From Branchiostoma lanceolatum (taxonomy: Eukaryota; Chordata; Leptocardii; Amphioxiformes; Branchiostomatidae): a DNA stretch of 64,000 bases. Below, in pieces: positions 32,301-47,300 of the stretch (its first letter is position 1; every line of letters starts with the position of its first letter). The stretch is taken from assembly GCF_035083965.1 (NCBI RefSeq), contig NC_089727.1:1245501-1309500 (forward strand), read 5' to 3'. Made by a program: the position numbers and the translations under genes. The notes under the pieces are model-generated. The model did not search any database. It was given only the letters and a program-made list of their open reading frames with translations, and was not told where the DNA came from.

Positions 32301-35300
32301 TGACGGAGCAATGCCGTTTGCAAGCAAAACTCCACTTGGCAGGGGTAAACCATTTGAACTCATTCACACACCAAGTGAAATGACCAGAATCATGAAAGAT
32401 GACCTGAGTCTGCATTTAAAGAAAGGCTACCATCTCGCCAGCATATTGGGGATTGTGTGTTTGATCACAGGAGAGCAGGACTTAGCAGATACGTATTCTA
32501 CTTTATGGACCCATCAAATACAAAGTAATAATGGAGAAATATCTTTGCTTCAAGCATGGAGCATCATGACCGAAAAAACAAATATTGAGACCTTTTTAAA
32601 GAAAGCTCCAACTCCAAGTCTGCTGAATGTAAAAAAAGAAATCTATCGATTTTCGACCCTTGCAGTGACGTGCTGGGCACTACGCTGTGGTATACAACCC
32701 ACCACAATCTGGGAGACTATTCAGAAGATGCACATAAACAGAGTTATCAATAGAGAGAAAGAGAATCACTTGATGGTACTGGTCAGCATCTCAGCAGAAA
32801 TGAGGCTGCGGACATACATGAACAACCGTGGTCAGGTAGAGAACATGTCAGCCTTATTGTCCATGTCTGCTAACACAGATATTGGGGAGAAGCTGAAGAA
32901 AGTGTTTTACTTCTCAAATACAAAACAGCTGATGAGGTACTATTACACAGCAAGGCCATTAAAGGCCTTTATTCAACACTCACTGATAAAAATTCAGTCA
33001 CAAATGGTAGAACCACCTATTCTGTTTGACAATTCACCAAGATTACAAGCAGATGTTTATATCAGTCTGTGTGAGTACACAAAAGCAAAATCATGTGCGG
33101 AACAGGCACTGCAGAATGATCTTTTAACACATGCTGGGGAAACTGCACATCCTGACATTGTCACATCACTCGAGAAGTTAGGTAACATCTGCAGTGACCT
33201 CGGTGATCACAGAGAGGCTGTCAGCTATCATGAACAGGCACTAGAGATGAGGCGGACTATCTATGGTGAGAACACCGCACATCCTGCCAATGCTTCATCA
33301 CTTGGCAACTTGGGTAACGCCTGGAGTCACCTTGGTGATCACAGAAAGGCTGTTAGCTATTATGACCAGGTACTACAGATGATGCAGAGTATCTATGGAA
33401 AGAACACTGCACATCCTGACATCGCCTCAACACTTGGCAACTTGGGTAACGTCTGGGGTCACCTTGGTGATCACAGAAAGGCTGTTAGCTATCATGACCA
33501 AGCACTTAAGATGAAGCAGAGTATCTATGGTGAGAACACTGCACATCCTGGTATTGCCATGTTACTTAACAACTTGGGTAGCACCAGGAATGACCTTGGT
33601 GATCACAGAAAGGCTGTCAGCTATTATGAACAGTCACTGCAGATGTGCAGGAGTATCTATGGTGAGGACACTGCACATCCTGACATCGCTGCATCACTTC
33701 ACAACTTGGGTAATGCCTGGAATAACCTTGGTGATCACAGAAAGGCTGTCAGCTATCATGAACAGTCACTACAGATGGAGCAGAGTATCTATGGTGAGGA
33801 CACTGCACATCCTGACATCGCCTCGTCACTTAACAGCTTGGGGAATGCCTGGAGAGACCTTGGTGATCACAGGCAGGCTGTCAGCTATCATGAACAGTCA
33901 CTACAAATGAGGCGGAGTATCTATGGTGAGGACACTGCACATCCTGACATCGCCACCTCACTTAACAACTTGGGCAACGCCTGGTGTCACCTTGGTGATC
34001 ACAGAAAAGCCGTCAGCTATTATGAACAGGCACTACAGATGAGACAGAGTATCTATTCTGAGAACACTCCACATCCTGACATCGCCCGGTCACTTAGCAA
34101 CTTGGGTGATGCCTGGTATCACCTTGGTGATTACATAAAGGCCGTCAGATATTTCGAACAGTCACTACAGATGAGGCAGAGTATCTATGGTGAGGACACT
34201 GCACATCCTGACATCGCCAACTCACTTAACATCTTAGGTGCTGCCTGGGGTCACCTTGGCGATCACAGAAAAGCCGTCAGCTATTATGAACAGGCACTAC
34301 AGATGAGACAGAGTATCTATTCTGAGAACACTCCACATCCTGACATCGCCCGGTCACTTAGCAACTTGGGTGATGCCTGGTATCACCTTGGTGATTACAT
34401 AAAGGCCGTCAGATATTTCGAACAGTCACTACAGATGAGGCAGAGTATCTATGGTGAGGACACTGCACATCCTGACATCGCCAACTCACTTAACAACTTA
34501 GGTGCTGCCTGGGGTCACCTTGGCGATTACAGAAAAGCCGTCAGTTATTTTGAACAGTCGCTACAGATGAGGCAGAGTATTCATGGTGAGGACACTGCAC
34601 ATCCTGATATTGCCAACTCACTCCACAATTTGGGTGTCATCTGGGGAATTCTTGGCGAGGACAGAAAGGCAGATAGCTATTTTGAACAGTCCTTGCAGAT
34701 TAGGCAGAGTATCTATGGTGAGGATACTGCACATCCTGACATTGCGATGTCACTTAAAATGCTGAGTGTGGCTCGTTGACTCCTTGGTGATCAAAGAAAC
34801 TTGTGAAAGGCTTGTATTCAATGCTGACAGGTTGATTTTAATAAACTGAATTGAAGGGGAAAAAGTCACTACAGAAGCGGTCAGGAAAAGTTCTAAAGTA
34901 AATGCAAACTACATTCACATAACAACACCTGTTGCTGGATGATTTGCATCATGCCAACTGTAACAACATGAAGAATCAGGGCTCCAGACTAACTTTTAGG
35001 CCTAGGAGCACTGTGCTCCTAACTCAAAAAAGTTAGGAGCACCAGCAAAAATCTAGGGGCACCACTACAAAAAGTTGGAAGAACAAGCAAAAGTCTTGGC
35101 TATACCAAATAATACTCCTATTAATCAATGTTATACGTTAACAACCGGGAATAAAGTATTTGAATAGATCATAAAAGATAAAAACCTACATTGATGGTGC
35201 AGAACAATTGGCAATTCAATTCATTCAACAATACCTTCCTACATACTGATACTAGTACGATGGATTTTTAGAAAAATTGGGCATAGGTTCCCCGGCTGGC

Positions 35301-38300
35301 CCCTATCCGGGGGCCACGGTGCCTCAAGTTCAACAAGTTGAAAAATACACAATGGTATTTCTTACTTGGAACAAGGCAGGTAATGATTCACATAACCTTG
35401 AATGATAAATAAATAGATGACTCTAGAACTTATCTATTGGGTTCATGACCAAAACAAATAAAGTCATATTCCATAATTTGAAACTTCACTGCTGGCATCA
35501 AGTTCAACATTTTTACAGGCATTTCTTTTCTTTTTACTCACACTCTGTCTACAGATAATCCAAAATACTTTAATATCCTTAAAATTCTTGCTCAAAATAG
35601 TATCAAAAATGATCTGTTTGTGCCGACCCAGTCAAATCGGGAACTTCGAAACGCGTAGTTCAAATTTCCCGCGTCAGGACCGCGCGGCGCCGTCATCCAA
35701 TGACAGGCAGACCGCATGGGGAAAGCTTTGTGATTCGCCGCTGTGCAGTATAGACAGCAGCAGAATGAAAGTACATGCAGCACCATAACAACGGGCAGGT
35801 AATGAGCTTTGAAATGATACCGGTGACAAAAGGAAAATTTGATATTTTTTTAAATAAAACTCCACTTGAATTGATTCATCAATTTTTGATCGTAAAAATC
35901 ATCGCTTGAACAGGTATAAATATGACCGCAGGAAACAAGCCTTTCATTCTGCTGCGGTCTATTTTTCATAAACATCATGGCCGCCATTGAAAACAGCGAG
36001 CGTCCGGCGAGCGCTCACTTTCATCGACAAAGTTTTGACGTTTGAAACATTTCACAAATCAAACAAATACACCACAAAGGAGAGAAACTTATATCCTTTA
36101 TTTCTATAGGTAACTTTGCCACTAGGAACGGATAGTTTTTGTACCGCGGGTGTGGGAACATGATAGAAAATTCACCGACGATATTCGCGGTAGCATTGGA
36201 ATACCTATATTTTCGGCTTACCGCTTAGTTCTGCAGCCATTATCCTGGCGCAGGTCTTGATTTTGGATTGTCGCACCGTGCGACCGTGATTTTAAATTTA
36301 GTCGCATTCTCAAGAAACTGGTCGCATACATATTGTGTGCGAGTCGCACTCACGAGCGCTGAGAATAAAATCTCCTAACTTGTGACTCTATTGTCACAGT
36401 CAGACAATAAGGACTGTCAAACTTCCTCATGTTTCTGACTTGCTAGCCCCTGTAATTCGACCAATATATAATGCGCACAGAAAGAACCAAGCACACAAAT
36501 AAGATAAAATCACCGACTTCCAAAGAAATGACTATATAAGTTAATATTTTGAGTCTGAATTGGGAGTTTGAGTTTATGATGACCCACAATTTGCCGAAGA
36601 GACAATGACTATCATTTCTCCTGGACTTTTAACTTAGTAAATGATTTGAACAACTACACCAAAGAGAACTTACGACTGTGAAAGAGATCTTCTTAACTGA
36701 AATCCTGTATAAGTAGGACGTGAAGGTCAGTTTCAAACAGGACCACAGTGATTTTTTTGCCGTCTTCAACATTTTGCAAAAGTAGATGCATGGGGCGGGG
36801 CCCAGGAAAAATTTGTCCTCTTTGATATAAGGGAAAGGTAATGAAAAAAAAATTGACCTGAGGGGAGGGCCACGGGAAAATTTTAGCCCAGCCCTCTGAC
36901 GACGGGCCACCCTATGCCCCTACCACCACACACACTAAATATTGTACAGTCCCTTTAGAATATCAATGGGAGGACACCAGGAATTGGTGCAAATAATAAC
37001 AGACTGGTACTCACAGATCTCTCTGAACACTTCAATTCTCGGGACTGCATTTCCACACTGGAATAACACAGCAGAAACTTTTAAGTACACTGTCTTTAAT
37101 GAAAATACCATACATCCTATATGAAATATTTTTTATATGCAAGACATAAATAAACACGTTGAAAAGTACTAACCCTTACTTTTAGTCCAAAAACGATGTA
37201 TCATGTATCTACAGTTGCATGAAGAAACATTACACACTATATTGATCCAAAATGACAAAAAGTCGTATTTCTTTAATTTGAAGCAGATCCTGCCACCATG
37301 ACAAAAGCCTTAAATTGTTTGATTACATTCTGCTTTTATATAGCTCAAATTGTACAGTTGAAGAAAGTAGTGTTATATTAAACATTGGGTCTGAATCTTC
37401 CGACACATGATGATACGAAAAGAAAAAAACAGTCCAACTCACTCCAGCAGCATGCTGTTGACGGAGGGGGTGAAGAACTTGCACTTTCCGTCTGAAGACA
37501 TCTCAGCAGCCTGCGGAGGGAAGGAGACAGGTTCAAGTTCATGAAGAAGGTCAGATGTTTAGAGTTTAGAGTTGTAAACTTTGTAGTTTCAACTACATTC
37601 AGTACAACATACATGGCCACTTTTTGCTGTACTTTGTATGTTGCTACCGTCCCATTGGCTAGTTGGGCTGACTTTGCTGTGCAGTTGTCATTCACAGCCA
37701 AACTCATAAATACAAGTACCTTAATACATGGTGACTGTTAGACTATGTCCTTGTTGGAAGTTTTTTATTGCAGAACTATTATTACACTTATCCTCAAATG
37801 AAAGACTTTTTTTTAAAAAGTTCTGATGATTTTTTTTCCATCCCCTTCACTGTGTGTTAATGCCTCCAGACTGGGTCTGATTTTGTAGCACATGCAGGGC
37901 TCAAAATACCTGAACAAGTCAACTTTACCTGTATATGCAAGTGGTAATATGAGCCCTGCATTTGGGACAAAAGTAGTATTTCAGGGGACACACTATGTAA
38001 CAACCCCCATCCCAAATAAAGTTTTCTGGCACTTCTAACTTGTTGCAGCTGTGGTCAGTAAGTGTCTGAACCCATCCCTGACAAACTAGTATAATTGTTA
38101 GCCTGTGTGGTGAACAAGCTGAAATCCACAGTGGTTAAGGATGAAGAAAACACACAAGACGAGATCTATTCACAACAGAATGATTAGTTTGAGAAAAGTA
38201 CCAAAGCCTTCAGAAAACATCAGATGTAGTCATTGACGAAAGATAACAGATGCTGTATGAAACCTGTTTCAAAATTTCATCCAGTTGCTTGAGTAACTGT

Positions 38301-41300
38301 TTTTTGGCATATCTTATAGTACCTGGATGTCTGACCATCAACGTATCAGAAGTCTCCAAGCTTTGGGTACAACATTTCGCATGACCAGTTCCAAGACTCA
38401 TCGTATAAAATTAGCTCCATAATAGCCATTTCTCACGGATCATTAGCATTACAGGCGTTTCCAAGTGTCCAATTATAATCTTTATATAGCTCCCACATAC
38501 AACGTAGCTGCCCCTTGCCTATGTAAGTGCATACAAGAGACAATTATAAAGACTACCTGGCGTGCCCAACAACACAGTAGACTGCTGAGCTAGCCATCTT
38601 TCCTAGGCTGCTAACTTTCAGTACAAAAATTAATGTAGTTTTGGATTGAAAGCCTAGAATCTTGGTTGGAAGTGAATGAGTCGCACTGCTATTTGTGGCT
38701 TTATCACAGCGCAGCTTTATGGATCTGTCCTTGGGGACAATTTGTGCAACCTTATTTGCATTTCACCATTTGCAGGCATCTCCCATAAGATATTTTCCAA
38801 GTATTGACAAGCATCCTTTTCTGGAGAAGTCCTGTGATGTCATTTTCCAAGTGCTTAAGAAACATTGCCAACAAACTGAAGTGACAAGCACAGGGAATTC
38901 TGTATTGTACATTTTATTCCTTGCTCTACTTCCTGGGAAGTTCGACCAATTGCTAACATCCTTCAGGTCATGTGACCTATCAGGTTACATCCTAAAGGCC
39001 ACAGGTCAGTCTTACCTGATTAGGGCTACATGCAGTAGCGCATTTGAAAAGAAAAACCTGGAAGTTATTTTTGTGAAGTTCGAACACAGTTTAGCTATAA
39101 ACTTTATCACAAAAACACAGAGTTGTTGCAAACAATGCAGGCCTCACGTTTTGACACGTCACAACTAACGAGATTTGTCCGTAACCAAGACAACGCCACT
39201 GACCTTGGGCGGCTGGACGGTGGCAGACAGTGAGGGAAAACTTCTCAACTGTCCCACAGACAGCATGTTCTATAGCAAGGCAATTTGGCAGGACATGAGC
39301 AAAAACAGGGGCTGAGGAGGGAACTGTGGGGCACACATTCGCCAGCACAGTGCAGAACACCTCAAAAACATTTTCGAAATCGTCCTGCTTTTGGAAGTAA
39401 ATACATTATAGCAACATAGTAAATGCTAATTTTTGTAACTGATGTATTCGATACATATTGAGGAATAAGGCCGCAGTAATCTTTATTGACACAACAATAA
39501 GTTGGTTTTGCAATGTGCTGTCAATAAAGGATAGCAATGAAAGTTAGTCAAAGTTAGCACAGATTGCCAAAGTTGTATCTTTTTAGGAAACTTCGGGAAG
39601 AGTCTTAAAAAGTTAAACCACTACACAGAGATGTTATGACCACAGGATGAGTTTCCCTTCAGATAGTCTCACATGTTCAAAGTATCTGGAATCACATATG
39701 AAAGTTCACAGTTCAGCGATTAAAGGAGATAATGACGGAAAGGAACCAAAATAGTGTGCTGTTTGTACGTCGTATCTAAACCCCGCGTGAACTTGTGAGA
39801 CCATCCCGTAGAAGGTGAGAACCACGAACACAAGACGATGGGTCACAAGATGGAAATCCCTCACTGCACCCAGTCACTAACTCCTAGCAACACATAGTAA
39901 CTAGCAATACCTAGCAGATAGTGACACCTGACAACTAGCAGTACCTAAAAGCAATATCTGGTAATGAGCAAAGCCTAACAACTAGCCATACATAGCAACT
40001 AGCAACACCTAGCAACTCACCTTGTCTAGAAACTTGCCATACCAAGCAACTCACCAAAGCCTTGTACCTAGCAATACCTAGCAACCAGTTATATCTCGCA
40101 ACTATCCATACCTAGCAATTAGCAAAGTCTACACAAGTGATCATGACTAACTGTAACTAGCGATGTCTAGCAAAATCTAGCTTACAAAGAAACGCATTTT
40201 GTCCTCACATCTTTCAGCCTTTCGATACTTAGCATTGTCTAGCAAAATCTAGCTTACAAGGAAACAAATCCTGTCCTCACCTCCTTGAGCTTGACGATGG
40301 TAGTCTGCAGGTCGCCGGGCAGGCCTGTAGGCAGGTTGGGGGGCTTCTCTGGGTTGATGCCGTCCCCGGCGCCCTGACTGCCGTCCCCCAGGCCAGACAG
40401 GATGCTGCTGGTCAGGAGCGAGGAGGCTGCATCGCCTGGGGATGGGGGGACGATAGAAACCGTCAGGCTTCAGTGTTCTAGCCAGGCCTTTTCAGCATAG
40501 CGGCCCCCGATGCTGTGATCTGACACCGATGCTGTGTTTCAATGAGCATAGGGGTGTTCTTTCTGGGAAAAACCTTCCTAAATCTTATAAAATGTTCATA
40601 TTTGGCTTTAGAATGAGGATGTGACAGAGGAAAAACTGAACTTCACAAATTTATCCCTCAAAATGCAGGAAATGGTGTCTTATTTGGTTATAAAGTTCAA
40701 CATTTTGTGCCGGACTCCAAACAGTTATCATGTCTTCGGCACTATCAAAGTTGGCCTTCTGTACCTGACCCCTACGCTGTGAAAAAATCCTGGTGAGAAC
40801 ACTGGGCTTGCTAGACATGGAAGCTTCACTTTGTAGTGTTGACAGCCACTCCAGTAGGGCGAGTCTAACATGGTGCAGTACTTTGTAGTACAACATGTAA
40901 GTGCATCTTTAGGTGGTGCTGTTAGGAGCAAGACATTGTGAAACATTCAATCATGGTAGATTACTCCCCAAACGCTGGCCAAGACAACATCAATGTACTC
41001 TGACACTTTCTATCATTTCTTCTCTTCAAGTATATATGGTCAGGATTGACGAGGCAGCATCACCAGGTGGTGGGGGGAGGATAGAAAACCATCAGGCTTG
41101 CTAGACATGGAAGCTTCATTTCATGGTATATAGTAACCAGGGTTTTACATGTAGCAGTTAGCAAGTGAAAAATTCAATGGTGGTTTGTTCTCAAAACAAT
41201 CTGGAAATTCCTCTCAACTACATGGTTAACAAAAAACTACTGATAGATTATAAGGGAGGATAGAGCAGGTAAATGACATGTCAACAAAGTTAACTCCACA

Positions 41301-44300
41301 CTTTTTCGAGATAGGCAAACAATTAAGTTTTGCTCCAGTACCAGGGGCCCAAAATTCTAATCATTTCTTCAATTGGTCAAGACCTGACTGCATACCAAAT
41401 TTCGTAATCATTGTCATTGTCATCAATTCCATAGCTTCTGGAGTTATGCCACTAACCCACAAACATTATTACAACATTTCACACAAACACGGTTATTCCA
41501 CTACAAATGCTACCAAAAACACAACCTTCTTGGGGAAGGTAAAGAGACTACCTAATGTCCCAAACCCAGCCGAGTTCAGCAGGTTGGAAGGTGAGACGTT
41601 GCTGTTGTGCAGCTGGAGCCCAGCGGAGGGAGGGGAGGTGCTGTTGGAGGTAGATAGGGGGTTCTGTCCCGGCTGGTGTAGCTGCTGCTGTCTCTGTAGC
41701 AGCTCTGCCACCGTCGGGGTGCTCTTCTTCCGGGGCTTGGTGGTGCTGTGAATAATCAAGATAAAATTTAAGCAGTTATCAAACTTCCTTGCAACTTAGA
41801 CATCTCACAGTAGACGTAAGAGGCCAATATGATAACAGGGGGACGAAAACTTGCATCTGACTTTGATTTATACAGTCAAACCTATACCAGTGACCACCTC
41901 TCCAAAAAGACCACCTGGCCACTTTTTGGTGGTCCATTCAATAAAATTTATTTCCTAATCTTGAGTGTTCATGTTATGTGTTGTTTAATGACAGCCTGGA
42001 TCCTTCAAGTAAAAAGGAAGCAAGATGAAAATAGAATACTTGAATCTGACCATACCAGTAATAAACCATCATATTTTCTAATCTTGAGTAGTCATGTTTT
42101 GTGTTCTTGCATCTAAGATAAACTAGCCCTCCTTACCCGTCTCCCTTTTCCCGTGGTTTCCGAGGTTTCTTGGGTTTGTTGGGGTCCAGCGGATCCTTTA
42201 ACCTCTTCCGTTTCCTCACCCCATCCTTCTCCACTCCGTCTTTGGAAGGTTTTCTGATTTTCTGAAAGGACACCAGAAACGGACACTGATTTTATAGAAA
42301 TCTAACTTACAACACTAAAACACTTCACTTATTTTGAGATTGACCAGTTTACCCACAAGATACAGCTTTCAGACAAGAATGCAACAACAAGGTAATGCAA
42401 TGTAGAATAAGTGGAATCTGGGTATCATGCATATACATATAGGAACTAAGCAAAAATTACAGTAACCAAAAGAAAAAAACAAGGCAATCCAAGATGGCAG
42501 ACTCTGCCCCATTCAGTTTCCTTACTCTCTTTTTCTTGGTGGCATCCTTGAAGTCACCTCCTGAGTCGTCCGAGTCAGACAAAATCTAAGAAGGGTGTCC
42601 GAGTTAGACGTACAACAATGTACAGAAATACATGGAGTACAGTTAACATCTTTTTCATTACATTAACTTTTTCCAAGTGATAGAAAATGGGTTTAAATAC
42701 TCCATTCAGTCTTGCAATAGTATGAATTGATGTTCTACGCAGCACGAGACAAATCCATCATAAAGTGGACAAAAGACAAAAATGATGTTTTCTCAGGTTC
42801 TTGTTCATTTAACTGTTCCTAAACTTGGATAATCTATAATGTACAAACAACCAGTACCATGGCAGGCTGTATCTGTGCTGTTTTTTTCAACAATCGCACA
42901 TGTATAACAACATAGAAACCTACATTGTACAATGAGGCTTTCAGACTCGTTTTTAAAAAAAATGTCATGCTTTTCCTTCTCCCAAGACGTTTGCTCACCT
43001 TTGGCGTCTTCCTTTTCACACCTGGCGCCTTAAAGTTGCCCTCGGAGTCTGAGTCGGAGACGTCGCGGAACTCCAGCACACCTGAGTTGATGTAGAAGCC
43101 TCCCAGTTTGGTGGTGATGTCTGCTGGTACCAACTCATCATACTGGAAAAGAAAAAATAGTTTCTTGTATAAAGTCCAAGTAGAGATATTACATGGTAAA
43201 GTAGTTGTTACAAATAGAACTGATACTATGATCAATGATGTTTCACGTACCTATTAATTCAAACGTAATTGATTGACTACAATGATGTTTTAAAGTTTTG
43301 TTACAAGTTCATATATCTTTCCATTGCTTTCAAACTTCTAGTACGCAGTCTATCATTTCCTACATTTGCAAAGAAGGGAAGAAGTAGACTTACACATTCC
43401 GAGTTGTCCACAAACGGGTCAGTCTCATCATAGCCCAAACCCATGTCAACCAAGTCCTGCACAGAAACAAGGAAATCAGTCACCATCATTAGCGCCCTCT
43501 GGCAGAACATGCAGATACTGCATCTACCAAATGCAGACACTCAGACAAGCCAAAAACAATACTTCAGTCACTTCAGGTGAAGTAACAAACAACTGTAAAA
43601 ACAGGCAACAATACAACAGTACAGGTTTCTTCAGCTGGACATAAGGTGAGAAAAGGGAATTCTGGAAAGGTTGTGACAAGGTCACAACACAGGTGTGACC
43701 ACAGGTGTTTACTGACCTCTATTCTGTCTCTTCTTCTGCCCTTGACCTTGCTGACTGTAGAAGGACCCTGAGAAAAAAACAAGTCAACGTCTAATTTACA
43801 AATACAGGTGGAGCAGGAAGCATTACTGATATCATACATTACATGCATTTTGTACATGTACAAGAATTTACAGATTACAGTACAATGAGTTTACCGATAA
43901 TCAGCTGCCGGTAACTTGAATAGTTCTAGATACATACAGTAATCACTTAAACGACACCACATATAAATATGGGAATGACACAGATGGTAGTGCTACTTAC
44001 ACACATACTATTAAATTTACTGCTGGGAGGTCAGAGGTCAACATCTTTTATACAAACAATACCAGAGTTTGTGAGAAAACCCGAGAAGAAGTTGACGAGG
44101 CTCACGTATTTCTCCTCGAAGTGCCTGGCGATCCTCTCCACATCGTCCATCTCCTTAGCATCAGCAGCAGCGAAGGGGTCATCCGGGTCAACGACCTGCA
44201 CGTCCTTATTTGGGGTTGGCCTGCTGTCCTTGTCTTTACACTGTGGAGAGGAGAGGAGCAGAAAATGATTCCACTTTTATTACTTAGGCAAAATTACAGT

Positions 44301-47300
44301 TCGATAATTGAGAAACATTTAAAAATCAATACCAAAAAAAGACAATTGGAGAAAGAAGACTTCACCCCCCTAATGTAGGTCTGCTAAAAACAACACTTCC
44401 TTCAAGGTGAAGTTACAAGATGAAAGAATACTTGGCAGCTGTGAACCATCAATAGACAACGTCACGTTATCACTATCAGTCACTGAACTTTTTTTTTCAA
44501 TATATGAGCCCCAGTCCTCAGCCTAGCAGCTGGGCTGTCAGTTATCACCCGACAGGATGCTGTTGTGCAGCACTAACTAGTGAGGGAGGCATGTTCATGA
44601 TGTTGGGTTGGCCGACACTACCACTAATGACAGGGTTGAATCGCAAGAGTCTAGAGGCTGCCATTTGGCACCAAGGTGACCTCAATATGACACTTGCACC
44701 ATGTGCGGCCATTGAACTGTATGGTTGTGTGCACATGAATCACTCACACCGGCATTAATCACTCACACCGGGAAGGACCCCTACTCTTTTCGATAAGCGT
44801 GGCGGGTTCTTTAAGAATAAATGCCCGAAGTGTGGCTCTCCCCAAACACAGAACCTCCATTTAATGTCCTATCCAATGATGTCCCTTGGTGCTCATTTAT
44901 ACCTGAGTGAAGTGGGGCAGGTCCTGTAAAGTGCATTTCCCAAGCGCACAAGATCGGTGACATGACAGGATTCGAACCCGGGACTACCTGGTTCTGAGCC
45001 GAACAATCTGCCTTTAAGCCACACGACCCCACAAACTGGAATGCTATGTAGATGTACAACTTTATAGGCAATCTTACTGATACTGATAGTCATCGTTCCT
45101 GTGCTTTTTGTTCACTGCACTACAGCAATTTATAGAAAATTCAAATAAAACAAAACAAATAAACATGTAGCATGAGGCATATCAGCCATCCAGGGCTCCA
45201 GACTAACTTTTAGGCCTAGGAGCACTGTGCTCCTAACCCCAAAAAGTTAGGAGCACCAGCAAAAATCTAGGAGCACCACTACAAAACGTTGGAAGAACAA
45301 GAAAAAGTCTTGGCTATACCAAATAATACTCCTATTAATCAATGTTAACAACTGGGAATAAAGTATTTGAATAGATCATAAAAGATAAAAGCCTACATTG
45401 ATGGTGCAGAACAATTGGCAATTCAATTCATTCAATACCTTCCTACATACTGATACTAGTACGATGGATTTTTAGAAAAATTCGGCATAGGTTCCCCGGC
45501 TGGCCCCTATCCGGGGCCTCAAGTTCAACAAGTTGAAAAATACACAATGGTATTTTTTACTTGGAACAAGGCAGGTAATGATTCACATAACCTTGAATGA
45601 TAAATAAATAGATGACTCTAGAAGTTATCTATTGGGTTCATGACCAAAACAAATAAAGTCATATTCCATAATTTGAAACTTCACTGCTGGCATCAAGTTT
45701 AACATTTTTACAGGCATTTCTTTTCTTTTTACCCTCACCCTCTGTCTACAGATAATCCAAAATACTTGTGTGCTGACCCAGTCAAATATCTTCGGTTCCT
45801 TCGAAACGCGTAGTTCAAATTTCGCGCGTTAGGACCGCGCGGCGCCGCCATCCAATGACAGGCCGACCGCATGGGGAAAGCTTTGTGATTCGCCGCTGTG
45901 CAGTATAGACAGCAGCAGAATGAAAGTACATGTAGCACCATAACAACGGGCAGGTAATGAGCTTTGAAATGATACCGGTGACAAAAGGAAAATTTGATAT
46001 TTTTTTAAATAAAACTCCACTTGAATTGATTCATTAATTTTTGATCGTAAAAATCATCGCTTGAACAGGTATAAATATGACCGCAGGAAACAAGCCTTTC
46101 ATTCTGCTGCGGTCTATTTTTCATAAACATCATGGCCGCCATTGAAAACAGCGAGCGTCCGGCGAGCGCTCACTTTCATCGACAAAGTTTTGGCGTTTGA
46201 AACATTTTACAAATCAAACAAATACATCACAAAGGAGAGAAACTTATATCCTTTATTTCTATGGGTAACTTTGCCACTAGGAACGGATAGTTTTTGTACC
46301 GCGGGTGTGGGAACATGATAGAAAATTCACCGACGATATTCGCGGTAGCATTGGAATACCTATATTTTCGGCTTACCGCTTAGTTCTTCAGGCATTATCC
46401 TGGCGCAGATCTTAATTATTGATTGTCGCACCGTGCGACCGTGATTTTAAATCTAGTCGCATTCTCAAAAAACTGGTCGCATACATGTTGTGTGCGAGTC
46501 GCACTCACGAGCGCTGCCATCACTTGTTCAAAACTGTGGCAACCAAATATTCTTGAAACACTGTACTAAGCACAGAACTGTGACCTTCAACGTAAATGTT
46601 TCAAGCCACTCTACATCTGTCCAATATTACAGTGCAGGATTTATGTGTGCTGGGCAATGGTACGTACATCATGGTGCAGGTGCTAATATAATGGTGATCA
46701 CTGATTTTATTGCCGTGGAAACTGGATACAGTGCAGCAACTCTACATGACCAACTTCACATGCAGTTGTTTCAGTAATTCCTAGTCCAGCATCATTGAAT
46801 TTCTAATATCATCTAATATCATCTCAAAAGCTCAAAATCTATGAAATCATGTGAATAGTGGTGTCATTGAAACTTAACAATAAATTTTTCAGAAGAAAAC
46901 GTGTAAGGCGTATAATAGCGGTACTCCAGGACGATATACAAGAACAATCTTTGCGTTAAACAGTACAAGCAGCCATAGCACTTTTAATGCATTGTCATTC
47001 ATTATCATAAAATTATATATGTACATTATATATAAAGATATACAGTACATGCATATCAGGAGCATCTTTGTGCATGTAACAAGATACCATCAAAATAAAC
47101 TTGTCTTCTAAATTTCGATATAGCCTGACATAATTAAATAACAGTTGATACAAAAAGCTGATATATAAGCCTAAAAGTAATTGACATATATATACAATCT
47201 TTACATTACTGGTGTATAAGCAGCTTAATCAGTTTTACTGCATGCCATTCATAATCATAACACATGCATATCTGTACCATCCTGGGCAATTGTACATGAA

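Noticed and set aside
35588-35865. Short frames at 35588-35865 and their twins at 45735-46020
   Set aside because: They lie in the two copies of the same non-autonomous transposon and carry no domain.
38695-39168. 157-codon plus-strand frame in ubinuclein intron 9
   Set aside because: No recognisable domain or motif and surrounding sequence is intronic; length alone is not enough.
44941-45031. Intact tRNA gene suggested by the GGTTCGAATCC B box
   Set aside because: No cloverleaf with paired acceptor arms could be drawn, and a SINE body follows; called a tRNA-derived SINE instead.
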